Shown: in pieces, positions 43,351 to 52,357 of the stretch
Layout of the letters: the number at the start of each line of letters is the position of its first letter
How positions within the stretch are numbered: the stretch's first letter is position 1
NCBI GenBank assembly: GCA_023512635.1
Contig: JAILZF010000002.1
Coordinates: 1 to 54,524 of the forward strand
Direction: 5' to 3'
DNA from: Alicyclobacillus sp.
GTDB taxonomy: Bacteria; Bacillota; Bacilli; Alicyclobacillales; Alicyclobacillaceae
Length of the DNA stretch: 54,524 nt
Made by a program: the position numbers and the translations under genes
Notes under the pieces: generated by a model
What the model was told of the DNA's origin: nothing
Database searches by the model: none
What the model saw: the letters and a program-made list of their open reading frames with translations, nothing else

Positions 43351-44786
43351 GCTTTGCCCCCTTCCTGGTCACGCCCGGCAGTCAGCGTACGGCCTTGCAC
43401 CCGCCGTTGCCGGTAGTTTGCACAGGCGTTCACCCAGCGCTGCGCGGCGGCTGGGTTGGATGCGAAATGGATGTGCGTGTAGCCTGCGACTAAGTTGCCG
43501 CAGACCACGCCCTCTTGCGCTGCACCGCGGCGGCTGGTTACCCGGTAAGCGGGCGGCAGCTCCGCGCGCCACTCCGCCGTTGAATAGTGGTATTCGTGGC
43601 CGCGCACGCGCTCCCCGGCCGCCAGGAGGAAGCTCGGTGTCAACGCCTCCGCTTCCCGGTACCCAAGCGCCGCCCGCCGCTCCTGCATACGTACGCGCAG
43701 CGGCAACACTCCTGCGAGCGGGTAGACGTTTCCTTGCCGGTCCACCAACTCCTCGGCCAACAGCATCAAGCCCCCGCACTCTGCGAGTGTCGGCATCCCC
43801 GCCTGAACACTGGTGCGGATGCTCGCCAGGGCCGCCCGTTGGGCGCTTAGCTGGGCGGCAAACTGTTCGGGAAAACCGCCGCCCAGGTACAACCCGTCAG
43901 CATCGGCCGGCACAGGTTCGCCGTGCAACGGGCGAAACGGACGCAGCTGTGCTCCGCACCATGCCAACAGCTCTAGATTTTCCGGATAATAGAAATGGAA
44001 CGCCTCATCCTGCGCCACAGCAATCACCGCCCGCGGTGGCTGCGCCTGCCCGGCGAACAACTGCGCATCCGGCTCTGGCAGAGGCGGGGCGCTGCGCGCC
44101 AACGCCACCACCCGTGGCACATCGACGGCCGCCGTGACGGCGGCTGCTAAGTCGTCCAGCATCCGGTTGAGCGCCGTGTGCTCCACGGCCGGTACCAAAC
44201 CGAGGTGACGCTCAGGCAGTGTCAACTCCGGCTGGCGCGGCAGCCCGCCCAGCACAGGGATGCCGCAGGCGTCCTCCACCGCCGCGCGGATAAGCTCCAG
44301 GTGCGATGAGCTCCCCACCCGGTTGGCAATCACACCAGCCAAGCGAACAGCGGGATCCAACACCTGAAAGCCTTTCACTACCGCTGCCGCACTGCGTGCC
44401 ATGCTGCGCGCGTCCAGCACCAAGAGCACCGGTGCTTGCAAAAACAGACTTAGTTCAGCCGTACTGCCCCGGTTGCTGAACGGGTCCTGGCCGTCAAACA
44501 GGCCCATGACCCCTTCCACCAGCGCCATGTCGGCATCGGCGGTGGCACGCCAAAACACCTCTTGCACCGCCGCCGCAGGCATCATCCACGTGTCCAGGTT
44601 GCGCGCCGTCCGCCCAGTGGCCACGGTGTGAAACGACGGGTCAATGTAGTCCGGTCCTGCCTTAAACGCTTGCACACGTATCCCTTGCCGGGCGAGGGCA
44701 GCGAGCAAGCCTAAGGTAAGGGTCGTTTTGCCTGCACCGCTGTGGACCCCAGCCACCACCAGACGCGGTCGATCCGCTGCGCTCAT
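43347..44786 (-). CDS. cbiA: Cobyrinate a,c-diamide synthase
   Basis: Glutamine- and ATP-dependent enzyme that amidates the a and c acetate side chains of cobyrinic acid. The ATPase domain has VHSGAGKTTLTLGLLAAL, AFKAGPDYIDPSFH and VMGLFDGQDP; the C-terminal amidotransferase domain has LGGGFPEQ, the nucleophile in AECGGLMLLAE and the His in YTHIHFAS. 479 residues, the normal length. The ATG overlaps the cbiG stop (ATGA). Distinguished from CbiP by the KAGPDYID and GGGFPE blocks. Confidence 0.96.
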   Translation of the reverse strand: MSAADRPRLVVAGVHSGAGKTTLTLGLLAALARQGIRVQAFKAGPDYIDPSFHTVATGRTARNLDTWMMPAAAVQEVFWRATADADMALVEGVMGLFDGQDPFSNRGSTAELSLFLQAPVLLVLDARSMARSAAAVVKGFQVLDPAVRLAGVIANRVGSSSHLELIRAAVEDACGIPVLGGLPRQPELTLPERHLGLVPAVEHTALNRMLDDLAAAVTAAVDVPRVVALARSAPPLPEPDAQLFAGQAQPPRAVIAVAQDEAFHFYYPENLELLAWCGAQLRPFRPLHGEPVPADADGLYLGGGFPEQFAAQLSAQRAALASIRTSVQAGMPTLAECGGLMLLAEELVDRQGNVYPLAGVLPLRVRMQERRAALGYREAEALTPSFLLAAGERVRGHEYHYSTAEWRAELPPAYRVTSRRGAAQEGVVCGNLVAGYTHIHFASNPAAAQRWVNACANYRQRRVQGRTLTAGRDQEGGKA

Positions 44787-45955
44787 GACAACCTGCCTCC
44801 CGCGTGGTCTGGAACCAGGCAGACAGAGAGAGTGACGTTGCCCGACTTGACTTTCTCGACCACCCACGTGCTCGCCCCGGACGATAAACGCGCGGCTGGC
44901 TCACACACCCCGTACGCGCCAACGTAGCGATAGACAGTGTCCGATGGGTGCGGCAGGGGCACCTGGTTCAGCTGCTCGGCCGTGAACGTCTGCAGCGGCC
45001 ACCCGTACGCCTCGCACACAGCGCGCAGCCCGGGTTCATCCGCCTTGCGGTCAATCGTCGCCAAGTTGCGCACACTGCGCAGGGACAGCCCCGCGTCCGC
45101 GAGCACGCGCTGAATGGCCTGGTCTATCTCGGCTGCGGCTGTGCCGCGGTTGCAGCCGATGCCCACCACCACCACCTTTGGCCGGTAGAGCACACCGTTG
45201 CGCAGCAGCGCCCGTTCCTCTTCGGGCGACAGCAGGCGCGGCGTGATCACCAGCGCGGCGGCAAACGGCTCTTGTAACGCGGCGGCGGTGCTGGAAAACA
45301 CCCGCAGATGCGGCGGCAAGGGTTTGGTGTAGGGCCACCAATCACGTTCCCCCGCCTCCTGCACGATATGGACACGCTCCTCATTGACCACCGCCGCGCT
45401 GACTGGCGTCACCTTGTCCATATTCTCTATCTCCCAGCCCCACTTGCGGCCTAACAGGTCCACTGCAAGCGTTTCACCCACATCTGAGGCGGTCGTGATG
45501 ACAGGTTCCGCGCCGAGCGCCCCGGCCAACCGCAAGGTCAATTCGTTGGCACCGCCCAGGTGGCCAGACAACACGCTGATCACGTGGCGCGCCCGGTCGT
45601 CAATCACGACGACGGCCGGGTCGGTTTTCTTGTCTTGCAGCAGCGGTGCCACCAGACGCACCATCGCCCCGAGCGAAAACACTCCGACCAAGCCGCGGTA
45701 GTTGCGAAACAGTTCTGGTACCTGCGCGACAACCGAGCCCTCAAACAGGCGGATCCCCAGCTCAGCCTCGTCACCCTGAGCAAACTTGGCAGGGTAGTAG
45801 ACGTCCAAGTCTGTCAGTTGCGCAAGCAACCGGCGTGCGATGGCCACACCGTGCTTGGTGATGGCCACCACCGCATAGGGCTGGCGCGGAGCAGGCGCCC
45901 CGGCGCTGCCCGCCTGCGGATTGCCGCGCAGGGGGTCTGTGGATTCCCCATTCAT
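44783..45955 (-). CDS. cbiG: Cobalt-precorrin-5A hydrolase
   Basis: Opens the delta-lactone ring of cobalt-precorrin-5A and releases acetaldehyde, a step specific to the oxygen-independent pathway. AITKHGVAIARRL opens the N-terminal domain; LVGVFSLGAMVRLVAPLL, VISVLSGHLGGANEL and ASDVGETLAVDLLG are the core blocks; VVVGIGCNRGT and the C-terminal TIDRKADEPGL form the CobE-like C-terminal domain. 390 residues. The first 26 residues are low complexity. ATG overlaps the cbiF stop. Its presence shows the pathway is the early-cobalt version. Confidence 0.95.
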   Translation of the reverse strand: MNGESTDPLRGNPQAGSAGAPAPRQPYAVVAITKHGVAIARRLLAQLTDLDVYYPAKFAQGDEAELGIRLFEGSVVAQVPELFRNYRGLVGVFSLGAMVRLVAPLLQDKKTDPAVVVIDDRARHVISVLSGHLGGANELTLRLAGALGAEPVITTASDVGETLAVDLLGRKWGWEIENMDKVTPVSAAVVNEERVHIVQEAGERDWWPYTKPLPPHLRVFSSTAAALQEPFAAALVITPRLLSPEEERALLRNGVLYRPKVVVVGIGCNRGTAAAEIDQAIQRVLADAGLSLRSVRNLATIDRKADEPGLRAVCEAYGWPLQTFTAEQLNQVPLPHPSDTVYRYVGAYGVCEPAARLSSGASTWVVEKVKSGNVTLSVCLVPDHAGGRLS

Positions 45956-46743
45956 CCTTGGCTCCCCCCTCGCCGGTAACGGTGGGTAAAATTCGGGTCA
46001 TAAAGTTTGGAGCGGTGACCCCCGCGCTCCACCAGATCAGGGTCGAGCGCCCAACCGGCGAGGATCAAAGCGTGGCTCGAGATGTGTGCATCGCCCATGG
46101 CACGGACCAGGTGCGCCAGCGTGGTCCGGAGCACTTTCTGGTCAGGCCAGGTGGCCTTTTGCACCACCGCCACCGGCGTCGCCGCATCCCAACCTGCTGC
46201 AAGCAGCTCGTCAACCGCCTGTTTCGCCAGCGTTGCACTTAAAAACAGAACGAGCGTACAGTGGTGGGCTGCCAGGTCGCGGAGCCGCTCCCGCTCCGGC
46301 AGGGGCGTCCTGCCGGCGACGCGCGTGAGGATCACCGTCTGTGTCAGCTCCGGCACGGTCAATTCCGTCCCTAGGACAGCAGCAGCCGCAAACACCGAGC
46401 TCACGCCAGGGACCACTTCGTAATCCACACCCGCCTGCCGCAATTGTGCCAACTGCTCCAAGGTCGCGCCAAAGATGGCCGGGTCCCCCGTATGGACGCG
46501 CGCCACCGAGCGGCCCCTGCGCACCTGTGCCACCATCAGTGACACCATCTCCTCAAGCGTCATCCCCGCGCTTTTGTACACCTCAGCACCAGGTTTGGCA
46601 CAGTCCAACAAGGACGCTTGCACCAAGCTGTCGGTGTAGACAATGACGTCCGCCTGCTCCAGGATGCGCCGGCCTCGCACCGTGATCAAATCCGGGTCAC
46701 CCGGGCCCGCCCCGACAATATACACCTTGGCCGCCAGGCTCAT
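45952..46743 (-). CDS. cbiF: Cobalt-precorrin-4 C11-methyltransferase
   Basis: SAM-dependent methyl transfer to C-11 of the ring. The class III methyltransferase fold is visible: VYIVGAGPGDPDLITVRGRR at the N terminus, VHTGDPAIFGATLEQL and VVPGVSSVFAAAAVLG. 263 residues. The start ATG at 46743 overlaps the cbiL stop (ATGA), which is the typical coupling, so the track's 157 upstream residues are shadow sequence. CbiF is distinguished from other cobalamin methylases by the GDPAIFGA block and TYTDSL-like VYTDSLV motif. Confidence 0.94.
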   Translation of the reverse strand: MSLAAKVYIVGAGPGDPDLITVRGRRILEQADVIVYTDSLVQASLLDCAKPGAEVYKSAGMTLEEMVSLMVAQVRRGRSVARVHTGDPAIFGATLEQLAQLRQAGVDYEVVPGVSSVFAAAAVLGTELTVPELTQTVILTRVAGRTPLPERERLRDLAAHHCTLVLFLSATLAKQAVDELLAAGWDAATPVAVVQKATWPDQKVLRTTLAHLVRAMGDAHISSHALILAGWALDPDLVERGGHRSKLYDPNFTHRYRRGGSQG

Positions 46744-47462
46744 GTGCGTACCACCAATATCGTCAGGTAGTTCAGGTCTGCACCGCGCAAAGCGCGCACG
46801 TCCCGCCACAGCAGCTGTTCGTCTGAGCTGATGCGCGTGCCGACCACGGCTTTGTCCGTCAAGCCCAGCTCCTCCAACAGGTCCAGCAACTCGTCCAATA
46901 CCTTGGCGACCTTGATAAAAATCACACAGTCGTGGGTGGTCAGCATAGCCCGCATTTTGGTCCGGTCGTGCGTGGCCGGGACAATCGCCACCGTCTCGTC
47001 TCCGTCTGCCAGCGGCAACTGAAATGCGGCTGCGGCCGCAAACACGGAGGACACCCCGGCCACCGGCACCACGCGCGCCTCCGGATGTTGTTGCATGAGC
47101 AACCGGCTCATATGGATGAAGGTACTGTACAACAGCGGATCGCCCTCGGTGACAAACGCCACATCGCGGCCGGCCTGCAGCGGCGCCCAGACGGCGTCTA
47201 CCACGGCTTGCCATTGCCGCCGCAACACCTCGGGGTCGCGCGTCATGGGAAAGACCAGGCCGAGCGCTTCTTTTTCTTCTAAATTGACGTAGTGCTCCGC
47301 CACGGTCAGGGCATAGCTCTTGCTGCCCATACGCCGCTGCGGGTAGGCCAGGACGGGCGCTGCCTGCAGCAACCGCAGTGCCTTCACCGTGATGTACTCC
47401 GGGTCCCCTGGGCCTACGCCAAGACCGTAAAGTGTCCCCAGTCGCTCACTCGTCACGTGCAT
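46740..47462 (-). CDS. cbiL: Cobalt-precorrin-2 C20-methyltransferase
   Basis: SAM-dependent methylation at C-20, the first committed corrin-ring step. LYGLGVGPGDPEYITVKALRLL and FVTEGDPLLYSTFIHM with VPVAGVSSVFAAAAAF are the family blocks; 240 residues, usual length. The ATG at 47462 lies inside the end of the cbiE-cbiT gene (17-base overlap), three bases after AGGAGG; a GTG at 47456 has better spacing and would remove two residues. Selectivity for the cobalt form is inferred from the pathway genes around it. Confidence 0.94.
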   Translation of the reverse strand: MHVTSERLGTLYGLGVGPGDPEYITVKALRLLQAAPVLAYPQRRMGSKSYALTVAEHYVNLEEKEALGLVFPMTRDPEVLRRQWQAVVDAVWAPLQAGRDVAFVTEGDPLLYSTFIHMSRLLMQQHPEARVVPVAGVSSVFAAAAAFQLPLADGDETVAIVPATHDRTKMRAMLTTHDCVIFIKVAKVLDELLDLLEELGLTDKAVVGTRISSDEQLLWRDVRALRGADLNYLTILVVRT

Positions 47463-48702
47463 CCCCCTCCTCAGCCAGGTCCTGGGGCCGCCAGGCTGTC
47501 ACCAGGTAGACCGGGTTCATGCCTTCAAAACGCGTCAAGTTCAGAATGGGCTTGCTGCGAGCCGTCTGCAGCAGTGTGACAGAGGTGTCAAACCCTAGCC
47601 CGCGCAGCGTCTGGTGCGCGCCAGCCAGCGTCTCGATGGTAGCGGCGTTGACCACCATCCGGCCGCCCGGCTGCAGCCGCTTGGCACAGAGGTGCAAAAG
47701 CTCCGGCAACTCACCGCCGCTACCGCCGATGAACACCGCGTCCGGGTCAGGAAACTCGTCCAGCCGTGCAGGCGCACGCCCTTGTACCGCAACAAAGTCG
47801 GCGCGGAACTTGATTTGGTTTTGCCGCAGATTTTCCAGGTCCTCGGCGTTTTTCTCAATGGCGTAGACGCGCAAGCCCGGGTTCTGCAGGATAGCCTCGA
47901 TGGCTACTGATCCGGTGCAAGCGCCGATGTCCCACAGCACCCCTTCCGCGGGCAGAGCCAGTTCTGCCAAGCTGAGCACCCGGACCTCTTTTTTGGTGAT
48001 TAAACCGCGGTCTGGCTTGCGCTGGTAAAACTCACGGTCGTCTATCCCTAGCGGCCAGCGCAGCGGCGCTGGTACACCTGTACGCAAGCGCAACACCACC
48101 ACGTTCAATGGGGAAAACGTCTGCTGCGGCAAGTCCTCGAGCGCATACCAAGCGCAACGCTCATCGTCGCCGCCCAGGTTTTCAGCGACAAACGCCTCGT
48201 ACTCGTGAAAGCCAAAGTGCAGCAGGTACGTCGCCACGGCACCAGGGGTGTTCACATCGTCTGTCAACAAGGCCGCCTTGCGCGCCCCGTGCAGTCGTTG
48301 CGCCAGGCCGGTGATGGGCCGGCCGTGCAGGCTGATGATGCGTGCCTCCTCCCAGCTTTCGCCGCAGCGAGCAAACGCCAACTGCACTGAACTCAAGGAC
48401 GGCAAGACCTCGACAGCGTCTGGCCCGAGCTTGCGCGCTAGGTACGAGCCAATCCCGTAAAACAGCGGATCGCCCGACGCCAGCACCACCACACGCCGCC
48501 CGCGGTGCCGCAACAGAGCCGACACCACCGCCGACAGCGGTGCTTTGACCAGGACGCGCTCCCCGCTAAACTCCGGGAAAAACGCCAACTGCCGCTCCCC
48601 ACCGGCCAGGACCTCGGCCTGCGCTACGCGCTCTAGCGCCCTGGCCGACAGCCCGCGTGCGCCGTCGTCGCCTATTCCGACGACGCTTACCCACTTCTCC
48701 AT
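47446..48702 (-). CDS. cbiET: CbiE-CbiT fusion: C5/C15 methyltransferase and C12 decarboxylase
   Basis: One 418-residue protein that joins CbiE (residues 1-215, VVGIGDDGARGLSARALERV, LASGDPLFYGIGSYL, PSLSSVQLAFARCG) and CbiT (220-418, REFYQRKPDRGLITKKEVR, LWDIGACTGSVAIEA, FIGGSGGELPELL). The fused form does the methylation at C-5 and C-15 and the decarboxylation of the C-12 acetate, as in CobL and many CbiET. The SAM motif GACTGS has Cys where Gly is usual. GAGGGAACGAC precedes the ATG at 48702. The 136 bases to cbiD hold no gene. Confidence 0.95.
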   Translation of the reverse strand: MEKWVSVVGIGDDGARGLSARALERVAQAEVLAGGERQLAFFPEFSGERVLVKAPLSAVVSALLRHRGRRVVVLASGDPLFYGIGSYLARKLGPDAVEVLPSLSSVQLAFARCGESWEEARIISLHGRPITGLAQRLHGARKAALLTDDVNTPGAVATYLLHFGFHEYEAFVAENLGGDDERCAWYALEDLPQQTFSPLNVVVLRLRTGVPAPLRWPLGIDDREFYQRKPDRGLITKKEVRVLSLAELALPAEGVLWDIGACTGSVAIEAILQNPGLRVYAIEKNAEDLENLRQNQIKFRADFVAVQGRAPARLDEFPDPDAVFIGGSGGELPELLHLCAKRLQPGGRMVVNAATIETLAGAHQTLRGLGFDTSVTLLQTARSKPILNLTRFEGMNPVYLVTAWRPQDLAEEGDARDE

Positions 48703-48838
48703 GTCGTTCCCTCGCTTTCCGCTGGCACTCCGTCCCGTCCTGACGACGTCCTGGGGCACACCCTACCAGTACGGACATCCGTTCTATCGGCGCAGCCGCA
48801 CTTGACAGCGGCGGCCAGCCGGGTCAGACCAGGGGCCC

Positions 48839-49942
48839 TCAGCCGTCCACCACCGCACCGCCTAGCCACTGGCCATCCAGGGTGGTCAGTTGCGTGACAA
48901 CGCGCAAACCGCCGCCGATGTGCGTCAACACCTGGCGGCAGCAGTGCTCGGCCAGCCGGGAGAAAAACGCTGGGTAACCAGCCGCCAACAACCAGTCCCC
49001 CACCTGGGCGGCGGTGTTGGCTGTGCGCACCTGGGCCTGCAGTTCCGGCGGTGCCCCAGCCTCGGCTGCCACCTGGGCGAGAAACGCAAAATCGATGGGT
49101 GCGCTCTTGGCGTGGACCATCATCACACCTTGGGCCACCTTGGAAAACTTGCCGAGCATCCCAACAAAGTGCAGCTCGCGCATGCCTACGCGCTTACCGT
49201 GCTTCGCGGAAAACCCTACAAAGTCGCCCATTTCGACAAACGCTTCCGGCGGCAGCTCCGGGTACATGCGCATCGCGTACTTTTCGCTGCGCCCGCCCGT
49301 GGTCAGAACCACCGTCTGCAGCCCCTGCGCCTGCGCCACCTGCAGAGCATACGCAATGCTCGCTTTGTACGACGAGGTGGAAAACGGCACCACAATGCCG
49401 CGCGTACCTAAGATAGAGATACCCCCGACGATGCCGAGGCGGCCGTTCATCGTCTTCTTGGCGATGTCCTCGCCGTCCGGGACGGAGATCACCACGCGCA
49501 CCCCGCGCTCCACACCGTATTCGCGCAACACACCGCTGACCGTATCCGTCAGCATTTTGCGCGGCACCGGGTTGATGGCGGCCAATCCCACCGGCACAGG
49601 CAGACCCGGCTTGGTGACACGACCCACCCCCGTCCCCCCGTCAATCTGTACCCCCGGTTCATCACTCCAGCTGACCGTCGCGACAATCTTTGCGCCGTGG
49701 GTTGCGTCCGGGTCATCGCCGCCGTCCTTGATGGTGGCAGCACTCGCGCTGTCGCGTTGATAGTGGACGTCCTGCAGGGCAAACGTCACCCACTGACCTG
49801 CCGGAATCCAAATGGTTGCCGTAGGTTGCGGCCGCTGTTGCAACAGTGCCAACAGCGCACCTTTGGCACAGGCGGTGGCGCAAGCCCCCGTGGTGTATCC
49901 GTGGCGCAGCGGCCGATTGGGGACTTCGAGCATTTCGCCCAC
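48839..49942 (-). CDS. cbiD: Cobalt-precorrin-5B C1-methyltransferase
   Basis: Methylates C-1 in the anaerobic route, a family without similarity to the tetrapyrrole methylases. The N-terminal HGYTTGACATACAKGAL block and KDGGDDPDATHG, GGTGVGRVTKPGLPVPVG and STSSYKASIAYALQ are diagnostic of CbiD; 367 residues is normal. The GTG start at 49942 has an AGGTGG region 10 bases upstream; the ATG three codons on is an alternative. It is specific to the oxygen-independent pathway. It follows cbiC by 6 bases. Confidence 0.95.
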   Translation of the reverse strand: MGEMLEVPNRPLRHGYTTGACATACAKGALLALLQQRPQPTATIWIPAGQWVTFALQDVHYQRDSASAATIKDGGDDPDATHGAKIVATVSWSDEPGVQIDGGTGVGRVTKPGLPVPVGLAAINPVPRKMLTDTVSGVLREYGVERGVRVVISVPDGEDIAKKTMNGRLGIVGGISILGTRGIVVPFSTSSYKASIAYALQVAQAQGLQTVVLTTGGRSEKYAMRMYPELPPEAFVEMGDFVGFSAKHGKRVGMRELHFVGMLGKFSKVAQGVMMVHAKSAPIDFAFLAQVAAEAGAPPELQAQVRTANTAAQVGDWLLAAGYPAFFSRLAEHCCRQVLTHIGGGLRVVTQLTTLDGQWLGGAVVDG

Positions 49943-49948
49943 GCCTCA

Positions 49949-50590
49949 TCACCCACCTTGCGCGGCCAAGATGGCCAAGGCGTTGACAATCGCCACCGCC
50001 ACCGGACTGCCGCCTTTGCGGCCGCGGTTGGCGATAAACGGCACGTCCAGTTGCATCAGCTCGGCCTTCGACTCAGCCGCCGAGACAAAGCCCACAGGCA
50101 CCCCGACAATCAGACCAGGATGTGCCTCGCCCGCGCGCACCAAGCGGATCAGTTCGAGCAACGCCGTGGGAGCGTTGCCAATGGCAAAAATCCCGCCTGG
50201 CGCCTCGCGCACCGCTTTGCGCATTGCGACAATCGCGCGCGTGGTGCCTAACCGCTTGGCCTCCTCTGCCACGTCAGCATCGGAAATAAAAACCCGCACG
50301 TCCGACCCGAACGGCTGCAACCGGGCCTTGCTGATGCCTGCCTGCACCATCTGAACGTCGGCCACCACCGGCCGGCCAGCGCGCAGCGCCGCCACACCGG
50401 CACGCACCGCCTCGGGGTGAAAGACCAAGCTACGTCCCAGTTCAAAGTCGGCGGAAGCGTGAATCACCCGCTGCACCACCGGAAACTGTTCGGCTGTGAA
50501 GTCGTGCTCCCCTAGCTCCTCGGTAATGATTTGAAAGCTGCGCGCTTCAATCTCTTCCGGCCGCGTCGTAACCGGTTGGAACGACTGCAT
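49949..50590 (-). CDS. cbiC: Cobalt-precorrin-8 methylmutase
   Basis: Moves a methyl group from C-11 to C-12 to give cobyrinic acid. VVQRVIHASADFELG contains the catalytic His (about residue 44); VVADVQMVQAGI and IGNAPTALLEL with GVPVGFVSAAESK are conserved. 213 residues. The ATG lies inside the cbiJ 3' end, a 44-base overlap, so cbiC translation depends on reading through cbiJ. An alternative internal start cannot be excluded. The product continues to CbiA. Confidence 0.95.
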   Translation of the reverse strand: MQSFQPVTTRPEEIEARSFQIITEELGEHDFTAEQFPVVQRVIHASADFELGRSLVFHPEAVRAGVAALRAGRPVVADVQMVQAGISKARLQPFGSDVRVFISDADVAEEAKRLGTTRAIVAMRKAVREAPGGIFAIGNAPTALLELIRLVRAGEAHPGLIVGVPVGFVSAAESKAELMQLDVPFIANRGRKGGSPVAVAIVNALAILAAQGG

Positions 50591-51374
50591 CGCACCCGCC
50601 TTCCTTTCCCCTCCATAATTGCTGTACCGCCGCCAACAAGCCCGCGGTGTCGCTCACACAGACACCGGGGGGCCGCGCCGGCCGGCCGATGACCACCACA
50701 TCCACCCCGAGATCGACCGCAGCGCGCACCTTTTCGTCCACCGCCCCCGGACCGCTGCCACTCTCTTTGGTGATCATCAGGGTGGTCCCGTAGTGCTTGT
50801 ACAACGCCACGTTCAGGTCGTACGAAAACGGTCCCTGCATGGCGATGATGTTGCGTTGTTCAATGCCCAGCTGCTCGCACAGTTCCAGGTTGTCGCGCCG
50901 CGGCAGCAACCGCACCACCAAGCGCGTCCCCGGCAATCCGACCAACCGTCGGGCAAACACAGGCAGCGTTTTGCTGCCGGTGGTCAACATCACACTGCCA
51001 CGGCGGGTCGCCGCCACCTCCGCCGCTTGTTCGTACGTGTCCACCCAAAGGACTCCTTCCGCTGCCAGCTCGCTGGCGGGCCGTTCGTATCGCAGGTACG
51101 GAACACCGCAAGCCTGCGCTGCAGCAGCAGCGTTGCGGTGTGCCTCTTCTGCAAACGGATGGCTGGCGTCCACCACCAAGCGGGCCCCCAGGTTGCGCAG
51201 CAGCGCGGTCATGGCCGCTTGGTCCAGGCGGCCGTGCCGCACCTCCAAACCGGCCGTACGCAGCCCTTCTGCCGCGTGTTCCGTGACCACGCTCACCAAC
51301 AACGGGTAACCGGCGGCCTGCAGCTGGAGTGCCAGCGCGCGGGCATCGCTTGTGCCGGCAAGAAAAAAGATCAC
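50547..51374 (-). CDS. cbiJ: Cobalt-precorrin-6A reductase
   Basis: NADPH-dependent reduction of the ring. Starts FFLAGTSDARALALQL with the NADPH-binding pattern; VVDASHPFAEEAHRNA, AMQGPFSYDLNVALYKHY and TKESGSGPGAVDEKVRAA are the family blocks. 275 residues (about 250 usual; the extra residues are a C-terminal tail). CCC-free ribosome site AAAGGGGACAGCC lies before the ATG. It overlaps cbiC by 44 bases. CbiJ and CobK are one family; the cobalt form is implied by cbiG and cbiD. Confidence 0.93.
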   Translation of the reverse strand: MIFFLAGTSDARALALQLQAAGYPLLVSVVTEHAAEGLRTAGLEVRHGRLDQAAMTALLRNLGARLVVDASHPFAEEAHRNAAAAAQACGVPYLRYERPASELAAEGVLWVDTYEQAAEVAATRRGSVMLTTGSKTLPVFARRLVGLPGTRLVVRLLPRRDNLELCEQLGIEQRNIIAMQGPFSYDLNVALYKHYGTTLMITKESGSGPGAVDEKVRAAVDLGVDVVVIGRPARPPGVCVSDTAGLLAAVQQLWRGKEGGCDAVVPTGYDAAGRD

Positions 51375-51409
51375 GGTGGCTGTCCCCTTTCTCCCTCATG
51401 CTGGCGCGG

Positions 51410-52270
51410 TCAGCCCTGGCCGCGCGACCTGCCTTGGTGCAACGCCCACGGCTCGTGTTCCGGACGCAGCCGCTCACCCGGTCGCAGCCGCTGCTCAGTC
51501 TCGCGCAAGTCGTACTTGCGCTGGTAGCCGCGCGGTGTAATCAGCTTCTGGCCGTGCACAAACGTCTGCGAATTGCCGATAATCACCGTGGTCAACATGC
51601 CGATTTCGTAATCCAACATGTCCGCCAGCGTGGTCACGTCCACCCTTTGCCGATCCCGGTAGGCACTCTTCACCAAGCCGACGGGAGTGGACGGCGAGCG
51701 GTGGCGCAGAAGAATGCGTTGCGTCTCTACAATCTGCTCGGTGCGGCGTCCGCTTTTCGGATTGTACAGAGCAATCACAAAGTCGGCAGCTGCCGCCGCC
51801 TCCACCCGCCGGGCAATCACGTCCCACGGCGTCAGGTGGTCGCTCAGGCTGATGGTGCAGGCGTCGTGCATGATGGGCGCGCCGAGCAGCGCCGCGCACG
51901 AGTGGATGGCTGAAATGCCAGGCACCACCTCGACCTCCGGATTGTCACCTTCTTGCCAACCTTGTTCCACCAACACCTCGTACACCAACCCGGCCATGCC
52001 GTAGACACCAGCGTCGCCACTGGAGATGACAGCCACCGCTTTACCTTGTTGCGCCAGCTCCACCGCCGCCTGCGCCCGGCTGACCTCTTCCGTCATGCCG
52101 GTGCGTACCACCTCCTGGTGGGTCAAAAGGTGGCGTACTAAGTCCACGTATGTGTTGTAGCCAATGACCACATCGCTCGCTTGAATCGCCGTCAGTGCGC
52201 GCGCGGTGATATGCTCCGCACTGCCTGGCCCAAATCCAACAATCCACAATTTCCCTGTGTGGCTAGACAT
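51410..52270 (-). CDS. cbiH: Cobalt-precorrin-3 C17-methyltransferase (ring contraction)
   Basis: SAM-dependent methylation at C-17 that drives ring contraction. LWIVGFGPGSAEHITARAL, VISSGDAGVYGMAGLV, VVPGISAIHSCAALLGAP and SLSDHLTPWDVIARRV are CobJ/CbiH blocks; 286 residues with a basic C-terminal tail, no added iron-sulfur domain of the CbiH60 type. AAGGGGGAAGACG precedes the ATG at 52270. An 87-base gap separates it from cobA; nothing is seen there. In the anaerobic pathway cobalt assists the contraction, so no oxygenase (CobG) is needed, and none is in the window. Confidence 0.95.
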   Translation of the reverse strand: MSSHTGKLWIVGFGPGSAEHITARALTAIQASDVVIGYNTYVDLVRHLLTHQEVVRTGMTEEVSRAQAAVELAQQGKAVAVISSGDAGVYGMAGLVYEVLVEQGWQEGDNPEVEVVPGISAIHSCAALLGAPIMHDACTISLSDHLTPWDVIARRVEAAAAADFVIALYNPKSGRRTEQIVETQRILLRHRSPSTPVGLVKSAYRDRQRVDVTTLADMLDYEIGMLTTVIIGNSQTFVHGQKLITPRGYQRKYDLRETEQRLRPGERLRPEHEPWALHQGRSRGQG

Positions 52271-52357
52271 CGTCTTCCCCCTTTCCCCGTTTTCCAAGCG
52301 CCCCTGCTCAACGCCAAGCTATCCATGCCGTGGTGTACTGGCATGTTCTGGTTGGAT

